DNA of 64,000 nt from Anodontia alba (GCA_964016985.1 OZ024830.1:62760550-62824549), one strand, 5' to 3'. Positions 46,504-58,537 are shown, numbered from the stretch's first letter. The notes: generated by a model not told the origin, from the sequence alone. Numbers and translations are program-made.

Positions 46504-49490
46504 TTAGCTCACCTGAGCTGAAGGCTCAAGGTGAGCTTTTGTGATCACTCATCGTCCGTCGTCGTCATTGTCGTCTTCCGTATGTCCGTCCGTCCGTCCA
46601 CAATGTTTAAACAACATTTCCTCCTAAACCACTGATTGGATTTTGACCAAACTTCACAGGAATGATCCTTGGTTGGTCCTCTTTCAAAGTTGTTCAAATG
46701 GTTCTGGTCCGTTGCATATCTAGGTCACAGGAGCTAAAAATAGATTTTTAACTAAAAACAAAAAATCTTCTCGTCAGAAACCACTGGACCGATTTCAATA
46801 TAATTTTGCAGAAATGTTCCTTTGGTGATCCTCTACCAAGATTGTTCAAGCCATTCGGGTTTGTCAAAAAACATGGCCGCCAGGGGGCGGGGCTTATTTT
46901 CCCAATATATCTATATAGAAAACTTTAAAAAACTTCTTGTCCGAAACCACTGGACTGATTTCAATATAATTTTGCAGAAATGTTCCTTTGGTGATCCTCT
47001 ACCAAGATTGTTCAAGCCATTTGGATTCGTCAAAAAACATGGCCGCCAGGGGGCGGGGCTTATTTTCCCCATATATCTATATAGAAAACTTTAAAAATCT
47101 TCTTGTCCGAAACCACTGGACCGATTTCCATATAATTTTGCAAAAATGTTCCTTTGGTGATCCTCTACCAAGATTGATCAAGACATTTGGATTCGTCAAA
47201 AAACATGGCCGCCAGGGGGCGGGGCTTATTTTCCCTATATATCTATATAGTAAACTTTAAAAATCTTCTTGTCCGAAACCACTGGACCAATTTCCATATA
47301 ATTTTGCAGAAATGTTCCTTTGGTGATCCTGTACCAAGATTGTTCAAGCCATTTGGATTTGTCAAAAAACATGGCCGCCAGGGTGGCGGGGCTTATTTTC
47401 CTTATATATCTATATGGAAAACTTTAAAAATCTTCTTGTCAGAAACCACTGGTTCGATTTCCATATGATTTTGCAGAAATGTTCCTTTGGTGATCCTGTT
47501 GCAAGATTGTTCAAGCCGCCATGATTCATTAAAAAACATGGCCGCTAGGGGGCGGGGTTAATTTTCCCTATATATCTATATAGAAAACTTTAAAAACTTT
47601 CTTGTCATAAAGGACTGGACCGATTTCAATATAACTTGGCAGAAATGTTTCCTTAGTGACCCTCTATCAAGATTGTTCAAACCGACATGATTTGTCAAAA
47701 AACATGGCTGCCAGGGGGTGCAAGGCTTATTTTCGATATAATTCTATATAGAAAACTTGAAAAAATCTTGTCGTCAGAAACCACAGGACTGATTTCAATA
47801 TAACTTCGCAGAAATGTTTCCTTGGTGACCCTTTACCAAGATTGTTCAACCGTTATGATTTGTCAAAAAACATGGCCGCTAGGGGGCGGGGCTTATTTTC
47901 CTATATAATTTATCTATAAAGAAAATTTTAATAGTCTTTTCAGAAAGCACTTGACCGATTTCAATGTAACTTTGCAGGAATGTTTCTTATGTAACCCTCT
48001 ATCCTCTTTCAAAGTTGTTCAAATGGTTCCGGTCCGTTGCATATCTAGGTCACAGGAGCTAAAAATAGATTTTTTAACTAAAAACTTAAAAAATCTTCTT
48101 GTCAGAAACACTGGGCCGATTTCAATATAATTTTGCAGAAATGTTCCTTTGGTGATCCTCTACCAAGATTGTTCAAGCCATTCGGGTTTGTCAAAAAACA
48201 TGGCCGCCAGGGAGCGGGGCTTATTTTCCCTATGTATCTATTTAGAAAACTTTAAAAATCTTCTTGTCCGAAACCACTGGACCGATTTCAATATAATTTT
48301 GCAGAAATGTTCCTTTGGTGATCCTCTACCAAGATTGTTCAAGCCGTCATGATTCGTCAAAAAACATGGCCGCCAGGAGTCGGGGCTTATTTTCCTTATA
48401 TATCTATATAGAAAACTTTAAAACTCTCCTTGTTAGAAACCACTGAACCGATTTCATTATAACTGCAGAAATATTTCCTTGGTGACCCTCTACTAAGATT
48501 GTTCAAGTAATCATGATTCGTCAAAAAACATGGCTGCCTGGGGCAGGGCTTATTTTCCCTATATATCTATATATAAAACTTTAAAAATCTTCTTTTCAGA
48601 AACCAATGGACCGATTTCAATACAACTTGGCAGGAATGTTTCTTTGGTAACCCTCTGCAAAGATTTTTCAGGCCCTCATGATTCATCAAAAAACATGGCC
48701 ACTAGGGGGCAGGGCTTATTTTCCCTATATATCTATATAGAAAACTTTAAAAATCTTCTCGTAAGAAACAGTTGGACCGAGTTCAATGTAACTTGGCAGG
48801 AATGTTGCTTTGGTGACCTTCTACCAAGATTGTTCAAGCCTTCATGATACGTCAAAAACCATGGTCCACAGGGAGGTGGGGCTTATTTTTCATATATATC
48901 TGCATAGAAAATTTTAAAATTCTTCTTGTCACATACCCCATGACCGATTTCAATATTACTTGGTTGGAATGTTGCTTTGGTGAACCTCTATCAAGATTAT
49001 TAAAGCAATCATGATTCGTCAAAAAACATGGCTGCCATGGGGTGGGGCTTGTTTTCCCTATATATCTAAATAGAAAACTTTAAAAATCTTCTTGTCAGAA
49101 ACCACTGAACAGATTTCAATATAACTTGGTAGGAATGTTCCTTTGGTGACCCTCTACCAAGTTTGTTCAAGCTGTCATGATTCGTCAAAAAACATGGCCT
49201 TTAGGGCATAGGGCTTTATAGCTATACAAAACTTTTTAAACCACTGGACCAATTTCAATATAACTTGGCAGAAATGTTCCTTTGGTGACCCTCTTTTAAG
49301 ATTCAGTTCAAGTCGTCAAGATTTGTAAAAAAAACATGGCCAGGGGTGTGGTGGAGGGGGGTGGGGGTGGTTAGTGCTATAAAGTTTATACAAAAATCCT
49401 AGAGCAGTGAACTTGGCTGAAACTTCAACAGTAAATATGCAAATTTGTTTGGTCAGGTGAGCGATATAGGACCACCATGGTCCTCTTGTA
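46504..49490 (+). mobile_element. E14: complete Helentron-like element, SF5 core
   Basis: The left end is TTAGCTCACCTGAGC, GGCTCAAGGTGAGC and a CGTC run. The right end is GGTCAGGTGAGCG, AGGACCACCATGGTCC, TCTTGT. The 5' core domain (TTCAAAGTTGTTCAAATGG, then GCATATCTAGGTCACAGGAG) occurs twice, at about 46685 and 48005, which points to internal duplication or recombination between two elements. It is a near twin of E16. Confidence 0.85.
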
Positions 49491-49746
49491 TCATAATTGC
49501 CTGCTCAAAGCCTTTTCCCCCACCCCACGCCAACCTAACCCCTTTGCCACCAACCCATGCCAGTCACAATTATACAGATGACTTTTATGAAATATTATTA
49601 TTTTTCAAAGAAAATAAGTCATGACAGTACATAATTGTACCAACCATTTACATGAAATTCAAGACTTATTTTCTTTGAAAAATGAAAAAAATAAAAATCA
49701 GAATGCATCAGGTGCTTTTAGGGTTAATCTTTTCAACTTGTTTCAG

Positions 49747-49861
49747 TGTCCTGAATTGGAGGAGCCGGTCTTCATCCATCCCAGTTCTGTATTGTATAAA
49801 CAACAACCAGAGTTTGTTGTGTATCAACATATAACAGAAACATCAAAGATGTACATGAAAG
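49747..49861 (+). CDS. DHX37: DHX37-like RNA helicase, exon d (OB-fold)
   Basis: The acceptor is TTTCAACTTGTTTCAG and the donor AAG/GTAAAT. It starts in phase 0 and reads [20 protein letters not shown], then [19 protein letters not shown]. The FIHPSS and P(E)FVVY blocks are hallmarks of the OB-fold in DEAH-box helicases and are the strongest anchors for the gene call. It leaves one base for exon e. Confidence 0.95.
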
Positions 49862-49976
49862 GTAAATAATTGCATCTATTTCTTACATTCACTTGTCCTT
49901 TCTGACTAGACTCAGTTCACTGTCACATAGCTCAGATAAGGCACCTTTTTCTACCAAAAAGTAATGATATTTTTTA

Positions 49977-51232
49977 TTAGCTCACCTGAGCAAGAAGTGG
50001 TCAAGGTGAGCTATTGTGTTCAGTCAATGTCCGTTGTCCATCATGTGTCGTCCATCGTGGGGCATGCGGCGTCAACAATTCAACAATTGCTTTAAAAGCC
50101 TACTCCTCCTACACCCCTGGGCCAATTAACTTGATATTTGGTAGGAAGCACCAGGATGACTTGGAGATAAAAAAACAGCTAAAACCGTTCCGATGGGAAA
50201 TCCATCTTGAAAATCTATTTTTCATTTCTTCTCCAGAACCAAAGGGGCAGTTGACTTGAAACTTGGTAGGAAGCACCGGGGTGACTTGTAGATCAAAAAT
50301 AGCTAAAATCCTTCCAGTCAGATATCCAAGATGGCGGCCATCTTGAAAATCTATTTTTCGCTTCTTCTCCTGAAAGGAAAGGCCATTTGACTTGAACCAC
50401 AATGGCAGCCATCTTGAAAATCTATTTTTCTCTTCTTCTTCTGAACTGAAAGGCTGATTGACTTGAAACTTGGTAGGAAGCATCTTGGTGATTTGTCGAT
50501 CAAAAATAGCTAAAATCATTCCAATCGGAAATCCAAGATGGCCACCATGGCAGCTATCTTGAAAATCTGTTTTTCACTTCTCCTGAATCAAAAATGCCAG
50601 TTGATTTAAAACTTAATAGGAAGCAAAGGGGTGATTGTAGATAAAAAATATCTGAAATTGTTCAGATCGGAATTCCAAGATGGCCACCATTAGGGCCATC
50701 TTGAAGATCTATTTTTCGCTTCTTATCCTGAACCTTAAGGCCAGTTGACTTGAAACTTGGTAAGAATCATCGAGGTCTCTTGGAGATCAAAAATAGCTAA
50801 AATTGTTCTTATCGAAAATACAAGATGGCCACCACAGTTACCATCTTGAAAATCTATTTTGAACTCCTGAATAGAAAGGCTAATTGACTCGAAATTTGAT
50901 AGGAAGTATCGGGGTCAAAAATAGCGAAAATTGTTCTGATTGGAAATCCAAGATGGTCGCCCTAGCAGCCATGTTGAAAATCTCTTGAACTTTATCTTCT
51001 GAACCAAAAGGGCAACTGACTCAAACTTCATTGGAAGTATGGAGATGGCTTGTAGATCAAAAGTAGCTAAAATTGTTCTGATTGGAAATCCAAAATGGCC
51101 ACCATCTTGAAAATCAGTATTGAACTTCTTCTCTGGAACCAAATCATTATTGAACTTCTTCTCTTGAATCAAAAGACCAACTGACTCAAACTTGTCAGGT
51201 GAGCGATACAGGGCCATCTTGGCCCTCTTGTT
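49977..51232 (+). mobile_element. E15: complete Helentron-like element, SF2 core
   Basis: The left end TTAGCTCACCTGAGC faces GGTCAAGGTGAGC, with TCGTCC units and GGCGTCAACAATTC. About seven SF2 monomers follow. The right end is TGTCAGGTGAGCG, GGGCCATCTTGGCCC, CTCTTGTT. It lies just behind exon d. Confidence 0.85.
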
Positions 51233-52150
51233 TCTCTACATTTAAGGATTAATTGATGCTTTTCTCTGTGCTTCATCATTTGGTTCATTATTTTTGTAGT
51301 GTTCACAATTTACCCCTGCTTTTTCAAAGAAAAGCGAGGGGACATGGTATTCAGCTTTCAGAGGTGCGTATGCGTGGTGCGTGGTTCCGAGTAAGTAGTA
51401 GGTACCATATGAGCCCAACTCCTCGTAAAGTTTTAGACCCATCCTTTTGAAAATTTACAGGTGTTTTAATCATGGTCTGAAAATATGCATGTGCTTTTTA
51501 CAGAATCCATAAGTTGTTTTTTTTTTTTCACTTTTTTAACTTAGACTTTTTTTACATTGTTCCGAGCTTGTAGTGGAAACCTTGTGAGCATAACTCCTCC
51601 TACAGTTTTATACCCTTCCTTCTGAAACTTCACAGATATCTTAATCATGGTCTGAAGATATGCATGTGCCTTTTACAGAATCTTGAAGTAATTTTTTTTT
51701 TTCAAATTTTTCACATTTTTAACTTAGACTTTTTTTCATGCTTGTGAGTGCAACTCCTCCTACACTTTTATACCATTCCCACTGAAATTATACAAATGTT
51801 TTAACCACATTCTGGAGATATGCATATGCCTTTTACAGAATCTTGAAATTACTTCTTTTTTACTTTTTTTTTCACATTTTTAACTTTTATTAACTTTTAA
51901 CATAGACTTTTTTAATACCTCAATACTATGAAAGTGCATATAGTAGTAGGTACCTTGTGAGCACAACTCCTCCCACACCTTTAAACAAATGCTTCTGAAA
52001 CTTTACAGGCATTTTGCTTGTGGTCTGAGGATATACATGTGCTCTTGGAATCTTCAAGTTATTTTTATTTATTTATTTATTTATTTTTTTTTTTTTTTTC
52101 CACATTTTTAGCTTCATTTTTTTTCCTGCTTCAATTCTTAGGTAAGTGTT
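51233..52150. repeat. SF4-type tandem repeats with T-runs
   Basis: About four units of about 190 bp from 51390 (AACTCCTCCTACAGTTTTA, then CATGGTCTGAAGATATGC, then TTTTACAGAATCTTG). It ends with a TTTA microsatellite and a T-run (52063-52100). 51233-51389 shows nothing recognised. Confidence 0.6.
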
Positions 52151-52267
52151 ACAGGACCAGTGGTCCTCTGGTTAACTTACTCATTTTAACAGCTCAAATA
52201 AAAATAAGGTGGGGGACATAAATTCCCTATGGAATTTGCTTGTTTTTTTTTTGTTTTTTTTTTTCAG

Positions 52268-52574
52268 GAATCTCTGCAGTGGAAGCAGAGTGGCTTCCCT
52301 TATTTGCATCTGGTCATGTAACTTTCTCACAGCCATTAGAAGATCCTCCTCCACAGTTTGACCCTGAGAAAGGTCAAGTTATGTGTTACATGAAAGGAAC
52401 ATTTGATCATTGTGCATGGGAGCTTCCTGTTGTGTTGCTTGAATATCCTGCAGGACTAGAGAAGATAAAATGGTTTGCAAGATTTTTACTTGAAGGAAAA
52501 GTCTTTCCAAAACTTCAGAAGCTTTCCTGTGATCTTCTTTCCTTGCCATCTACTATGGTGAAGACATGGGCAAA
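52268..52574 (+). CDS. DHX37: DHX37-like RNA helicase, exon e (C-terminal domain)
   Basis: It is preceded by a very T-rich tract ending TTTTCAG; the donor is AAA/GTAAGC. With one base from exon d it reads ISAVEAEWLPLFASG, then CYMKGTFDHCAWELPVVLLE, FARFLLEGKVF and STMVKTWAK, the C-terminal beta-rich domain of DHX37-type helicases. It leaves two bases, so at least one more exon must follow. None was recognised between 52575 and the window end, so the final intron would be at least 11 kb, or the locus is broken. Confidence 0.93.
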
Positions 52575-52613
52575 GTAAGCAAGTTGTTTTCCTCAAAATC
52601 TTAAGTCATTTTC

Positions 52614-52934
52614 AGAGCGGAGGATTTGGCCTCGGTGGCTCATTTGGATGCACCGTCCGACTGGAGACCAGGAGGTTGCAGGTTCAACCCCGCCGAGGTC
52701 GGCAACATCTTTCATTGAGATTGATCATGAAATATTTCCTACGGTCATTCTCTCCCTTCCGCTGATTCAAGAAGGGCAGTTGTCAGTTTCTGGCGAAAGA
52801 ATGTGCACAATACTGGTTAACTAAGCCTGCCTAGTAAACGTGTGGTTAGGTAAACTGACCGCGCTCGACATAATCCTATTCGGTTGACTGGGCCGTAAAA
52901 CCTCAACACAAACAAACAAAAGAGCAGAGGATTT
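52614..52934 (+). repeat. 14-bp target-site duplication around the SINE
   Basis: AGAGCGGAGGATTT (52614-52627) and AGAGCAGAGGATTT (52921-52934) flank the SINE with one mismatch. Confidence 0.9.
52628..52920 (+). mobile_element. Full-length tRNA-derived SINE
   Basis: The 293-bp element has a tRNA-like head (A box GTGGCTCATTTGG, B box GGTTCAACCC, closing GCCGAGGTCGGC), a body (TTCAAGAAGGGCAGTTGTCA, then GTGGTTAGGTAAACTGACCG) and the tail CAACACAAACAAACAAA. The flanking 14-bp duplication confirms both borders. RNA polymerase III would transcribe it and a LINE would move it; the partner is unknown, as the tail does not match LINE-A. The body may be one of the conserved SINE central domains. Confidence 0.9.
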
Positions 52935-53401
52935 AAGACAGAATGTGGACAGTCACAGCATGATGCTAAATTAGCTTGCACATCTATGCAGTCTGATTTT
53001 AAAGGTCTTTTTGTTTTGCCAGTATACTCTACATTATCCAGTCAGCAGCAAAAGTCATGTACTCACTGTGCAAGTGTGTTGGCTGTTCTGGGCCACCACT
53101 GTTTGTTTATATGTTAAGGCACTGTTGTTCTCTTGCAAGGTTATCTGTAAAATTTAATGATATTTTGACTGGAATAACTTCTTTCTTTAGGTAAATGGAT
53201 ACAGTTGGTAGATTTTCTGCCCTTTTTGACAGGAAGACAACTTTTGTGACTTACTGCACATTCCTGCACACAAATCCACTTCTGAAAACAAGTCTACTCT
53301 GAAAGAAAGGAATGTGCTCCTTTTTTCAGGAGGAAGTAAAAACAGTTTTGATTAGAATTGTCTCCCTTGAAAATGTATCTGTTCCCGTTATAAAAGTGAT
53401 A
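52935..53401 (+). other. Intron sequence without recognised features
   Basis: No exon, RNA or repeat is recognised. The missing terminal helicase exon was looked for here. Confidence 0.5.
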
Positions 53402-53602
53402 TGAGGGGTGTTAGAAAACTTTTGTAAATGACACATCTTTTTCTAGATATCAATTAAAAGTTAATATTTTTTTTTGTCTAGTTACCTTCAAAATATTCCC
53501 CTTTTCAATCTTTTAATCCAATTTTTGAAAGAATTTTCATATATCTTAAGGGTACACCCATAAGAAACTGCTGAACTGCAGACCACTACAGACCTATATT
53601 TC

Positions 53603-53780
53603 CTACCAGTTAGGTGTTTTCGTCAGTTTCGAAAAAAGGAAAGAATCACACAAGGCCAGGTTTGTGCTGTAGGGAAGGTGCGACAATACTTTGACCTTTT
53701 CAGACTTTGAAAACTGTGCTACAGTTGAGGATTTGTGGGCTGGAGCATTGTCATGAAACAAATGAACATGCTGGAGACCA
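53603..53780 (-). pseudogene. Mariner transposase, C-terminal piece
   Basis: It reads LQHVHLFHDNAPAHKSS and then LPYSTNLALCDSFLFSKLT. These hold the second and third catalytic aspartates of the mariner DD34D site (in HDNAPAH and in CDSFLF). The first, in TGDETWVHFYEP, is on the same strand at about 54265-54290 beyond the MITE. The N-terminal helix-turn-helix is at 57960-58190. Confidence 0.85.
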
Positions 53781-54024
53781 GGGCCCAGTTGTTCAAAACT
53801 AACCATGTAGTTAGTTAACGAGTCATTAAAATTTACATTGAGTCATACGCAAATATGCTGAAATTTTTTGCTGAAAAAATGTGAGTAGCTTTTGCAGTGC
53901 AAAAGCTACTCACATTTTTTCAGCAAAAAATATCAGAATATTGTATATTGAATCCGCTAAAACAGTTTACGAAATGACCCTTAACAAGCTCGTTAAGCTA
54001 ACGATGCTTTGAACATCTGGGCCC
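53781..54024. mobile_element. 244-bp MITE with a perfect central hairpin
   Basis: The ends are inverted: GGGCCCAGTTGTTCAAA and TTTGAACATCTGGGCCC. Inside is a perfect palindrome with 33-base arms and a one-base centre (53864-53930; arms include GTGAGTAGCTTTTGCA). It splits the mariner reading frame, so it came after the mariner. It has no coding capacity. An AG follows GACC on the left and TGGGCCC on the right, so a 2-bp duplication is possible. Confidence 0.85.
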
Positions 54025-54507
54025 AGATTTGGACTTTCTGTGCTCACTTTTGTTTGCAGTTTTTTTTCTGAACCACATTTTTATAGAAGCTTCCGGACAC
54101 ATCCCTACCTTTTGGAATAGCAATTTGCATGAGAAGCCCAGAATTTCTGAAGAAAACCCCGTAAAACAACTTCTTTGCTCTCAATGTTCATTTAGCAATA
54201 TGACCTTTTGGCATGTTTCAGAGCCCTTATCCTGTTATCAACTTTCCACTTGGGTTCATAAAAATGTACCCATGTCTCATCACCAGTTATGAAACTATTA
54301 AACAACTTTTTTCTGATATTGTGTGTACTTCTTCAATAGTTGCTTTGCCATTTGCAGCCTTGTATGTTTCTGCTCATCGGTAAGCAAATGGGAGATCCAG
54401 TGATCACTTATCTTCATAACCTTAAGAGTTTTCTTCAGAATGAAGTGGACGGATGCTTAACCCAAGTTTTTTCATTTATGCCTGCTGTCTGACAGTGAAA
54501 CACGTAT

Positions 54508-54511
<4 letters not shown>

Positions 54512-54538
<27 letters not shown>

Positions 54539-57500
54539 GTGAGCTTTTGTGATCACTCACCGTCCGTCGTCGTCGTCCGTATGTCCGTCCATCCGTCCGT
54601 CCGTCCACAATCTTTAAACAACATCTCCTCCTAAACCACTGATTGGATTTTGACCAGACTTCACAGGAATGATCCTTGGTTGATCCTCTTTCAAAGTTGT
54701 TCAAATGGTTCTGGTCCGTTGCATATCTAGGTCACAGGAGCTAAAAATAGATTTTTTAACTAAAAACTTAAAAAATCTTCTTGTCAGAAACCTATGGACC
54801 GATTTCAATATAATTTTGCAGAAATGTTCCTTTGGTGATCCTCTACCAAGATTGTTCAGGCCATTCGGATTCGTCAAAACACATGGCCGCAAGGGGGGCG
54901 GGGCTTATTTTCCCTATATATCTATATAGAAAACTTTAAAAATCTTCTTGTCAAAAACCACTGGACAGATTTCAATATAATTTTGCAGAAATGTTCCTTT
55001 GGTGGTCCTCTACCAAGATTGTTCAAGCCATTTGGATTCGTCAAAAAACATGGCCGCCAGGGGGCGGGACTTATTTTCCCCATATATCTATATAGAAAAC
55101 TTTAAAAATCTTCTTATCTGAAACCACAGGACCGATTTCAATATAATTTTGCAGAAATGCTCCTTTGGTGATCCTCTACCAAGATTGTTCAAGCCATTCG
55201 GATTCGTCAAAAAACATGGCCGCCAGGGGGCAGGGATTATTTTCCCTATATATCTATATGGAAAACTTTAAAAATCTTCTTGTCAAAAACCACTGGACAG
55301 ATTTCCATATAATTTTGCTGAAATGTTCCTTTGGTGGTCCTCTACCAAGATTGTTCAAGCCATTTGGATTCGTCAAAAAACATGGCCGCCAGGGGGCGGG
55401 GCTTATTTTCCCCATATATCTATATATAAAACTTTAAAAATCTTCTTGTCTGAAACCACTGGACCGATTTCAATATAATTCTGCAGAAATGTTCCTTTGG
55501 TGATCCTCTACCAAGATTGTTCCAGCCATTTGGATTCGTCAAAAAACATGGCCGCCAGGGAGCGGGCTTATTTTCCCTATGTATCTATTTAGAAAACTTT
55601 AAAAATCTTCTTGTCCGAAACCACTGGACCGATTTCAATATAATTTTGCAGAAATGTTCCTTTGGTGATCCTCTACCAAGATTATTCAAGACATTTGGAT
55701 TCGTCAAAAAACATGGCCACTAGGGGACGGGGCTTATTTTCCCTATATAATCTATATAGAAAACTTTTAAAAATCATCTTGTCCGAAACCACTGAACCGA
55801 TTTCAATATAATTTTGCAAAAATGTTCCTTTGGTGATCCTCTACCAAGATTGTTCCAGCCATTTGGATTCGTCAAAAAACATGGCCACCAGGGGGCGGAC
55901 CTTATTTTCCCTATATATCTATATAGAAAACTTTAAAAATCTTCTTGTCCGAAACCACTGGACCGATTTCCATATAATTTTGCAGAAATGTTCCTTTGGT
56001 GATCCTGTACCAAGATTGTTCAAGCCATTTGGATTTGTCAAAAAAACATGGCCGCCAGGGGGCGGGGCTTATTTTCACTGTATATCTGTATAGAAAACTT
56101 TAAAAATCTTCTTGTCAGAAACCACTGGACCGATTTCCATATGATTTTCCAGAAATGTTCCTTTGGTGATCCTGTTGCAAGATTGTTCAAGCCATTTGGA
56201 TTTGTCAAAAAACATGGCCTCCAGGGGGGCGGGGCTTATTTTCCTTATATATCTTTATGGAAAACTTTAAAAATCTTCTTGTCAGAAACCACTGGACCGA
56301 TTTCCATATGATTTTGCAGAAATGTTCCTTTGGTGATCCTGTTGCAAGATTGTTCAAGCCGCCATGATTCGTTAAAAATCATGGCAGCTAGGGGGCAGGG
56401 TTAATTTTCCCTATATATCTATATAGAAAACTTTAAAAATCTTCTTGTCATAAACGACTGGACCGATTTCAATGTAACTTGGCAGAAATGTTTCCTTAGT
56501 GACCCTCTATCAAGATTGTTCAAGCCGACATGATTTGTCAAAAAACATTGCCGCTAGGGGGTGCGGGGCTTATTTTCGATATAATTCTATATAGAAAACT
56601 TGAAAAAATCTTGTCGTCAGAAACCACAGGACTGATTTCAATATAACTTCGCAGAAATGTTTCCTTGGTGACCCTTTACCAAGATTGTTCAAGCCGTTAT
56701 GATTTGTCAAAAAACATGGCCGCTAGGGGGCGGGGCTTATTTTCCTATATAATTTATCTATATAGAAAATTTTAATAGTCTTTTCAGAAAGCACTTGACC
56801 GATTTCAATGTAACTTTGCAGGAATGTTTCTTATGTAACCCTCTATCAAGATTGTTCAAGCCGTCACGATTCGTCAAAAAACATGGCCGCCAGGAGTCGG
56901 GGTTTATTTTCCTTATATATCTATATAGAAAACTTTAAAACTCTTCTTGTTAGAAACCACTGAACCGATTTCATTATAACTGCAGAAATTTTTCCTTGGT
57001 GACCCTCTACTAAGATTGTTCAAGTAATCATGATTCATCAAAAAACATGGCTGCCTGGGGCAGGGCTTATTTTCCCTATATAACTTTAAAAATCTTCTTT
57101 TCAGAAACCAATGGACCGATTTCAATACAACTTGGCAGGAATATTTCTTTGGTGACCCTCTACAAAGATTGTTCAGGCCGTCATGATTAATCAAAAATCA
57201 TGGCCGCTAGGGAGCAGGGCTTATTTTCCCTATATATCTATATAGAAAACTTTAAAAATCTTCTTGTAAGAAACAGTTGGACCGAGTTCAATGTAACTTG
57301 GCAGGAATATTGCTTTGGTGACCTTCTACCAAGATTGTTCAAGCCTTCATGATACCTCAAAAACCATGGTCCACAGGGGGGTGGGGCTTATTTTTCATAT
57401 ACATCTGCATAGAAAATTTTAAAATTCTTCTTGTCACATACCCCATGACTGATTTCAATATTACTTGGCTGGAATGTTGCTTTGGTGAACCTCTATCAAG

Positions 57501-57994
57501 ATTGTACAAGCAATCATGATTTGTCGAAAAACATGGCTGCCATGGGGTGGGGCTTGTTTTCCCTATATATCTAAATAGAAAACTTTAAAAATCTTCTTGT
57601 CAGAAACCACTGAACAGATTTCAATATAACTTGGTAGGAATGTTCCTTTGGTGACCCTCTACCAAGTTTGTTCAAGCTGTCATGATTCGTCAAAAAACAT
57701 GGCCGTTAGGGCGTAGGGCTTTATAGCTATATAAAACTTTTTAAACCACTGGACCAATTTCAATATAACTTGGCAGAAATGTTCCTTTGGTGACCCTCTT
57801 TTAAGATTTAGTTCAGGTCGTCAAGATTTGTAAAAAAACATGGCCAGGGGTGTGGTGGAGGAGGGTGAGGGTGGTTAGTGCTATAAAGTTTATACAAAAA
57901 TCCTAGAGCAGTGAACTTGGCTGAAACTTCAACAGTAAATATGCAAATCTGTTTGGTCAGGTGAGCGATATAGGACCATCATGGTCCACTTGTT
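54512..57994 (+). mobile_element. E16: complete Helentron-like element in the mariner, SF5 core
   Basis: The left end is TTAGCTCACCTGAGC, AGCTCAAGGTGAGC and CGTC units. About 19 SF5 monomers follow. The right end is GGTCAGGTGAGCG, AGGACCATCATGGTCC, ACTTGTT. The mariner frame lies on both sides, so the borders are known to within a few bases. It shares long blocks with E14, including the same odd monomers (ATTTATCTATATAGAAAATT; GGGGTGTGGTGGAGG). Confidence 0.88.
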
Positions 57995-58190
57995 TAATAA
58001 TGGACTTGATCTTAATAATGTTACATTGGGTAACTGCAGACCTGGGTCTTCCTGAATAAGGGGCATCTTTGACTGATTCCTGACCAGAACTGAATTTTGT
58101 AAACCACCTATAAACTGTGGAAAATGACATTTGTTTATCCTCATAAACAACACATATCTCATCGTGTATGCTTTTGACACCCAATTCCAA
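57995..58190 (-). pseudogene. Mariner transposase, N-terminal piece
   Basis: It reads CVVYEDKQMSFSTVYRWFTK, then FSSGQESVKDAPYSGRPRSA, the helix-turn-helix region that binds the transposon ends. It is cut at 57995 by the right end of E16. Confidence 0.85.
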
Positions 58191-58315
58191 CTTACAGCCA
58201 GCTTTTATATAACCCCTGATTTCAGCAACATTGTGTGACTACACCTGTTTTGTACAGGTAAATCCCGTGAATGCTGGATATACAGTGGGTTTGTAAACTT
58301 TTCAAACAACCTTTG

Positions 58316-58537
58316 TACATTTTGAAACATAATGTATCACTAAGTTGCTTTCAAATATGAATTTTATTTTGAGTCAGTGAGTTTACAGTCTAACATTGGC
58401 TATAAATACACTAGAACTGCTTTATAAGCTGGTTCATTATAAGACAAATTCACATATAAGACTAAATATGGACCCCAAATGTATTGTATCCAAACAAAAA
58501 TGTGTAGATTAAAGAACAAAATGACTATTTATGGCCA

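Larger units (their letters stand above)
53402..58315 (-). mobile_element. Mariner transposon, split by E16 and a MITE
   Basis: The ends are inverted (TGAGGGGTGTTAGAAAACTT at 53402; its worn partner reads inward from 58315 as CAAAGGTTGTTTGAAAAGTT) and TA stands outside both. Without the two insertions it would be about 1.2 kb, a normal mariner size. The transposase is on the minus strand. E16 (54512-57994) separates its N-terminus from the rest, and a MITE (53781-54024) lies within the catalytic part. Confidence 0.85.

Noticed and set aside
54029..54292. Plus-strand frame of 87 codons
   Set aside because: It is the shadow of the mariner transposase, which is read on the minus strand here (GDETW block).
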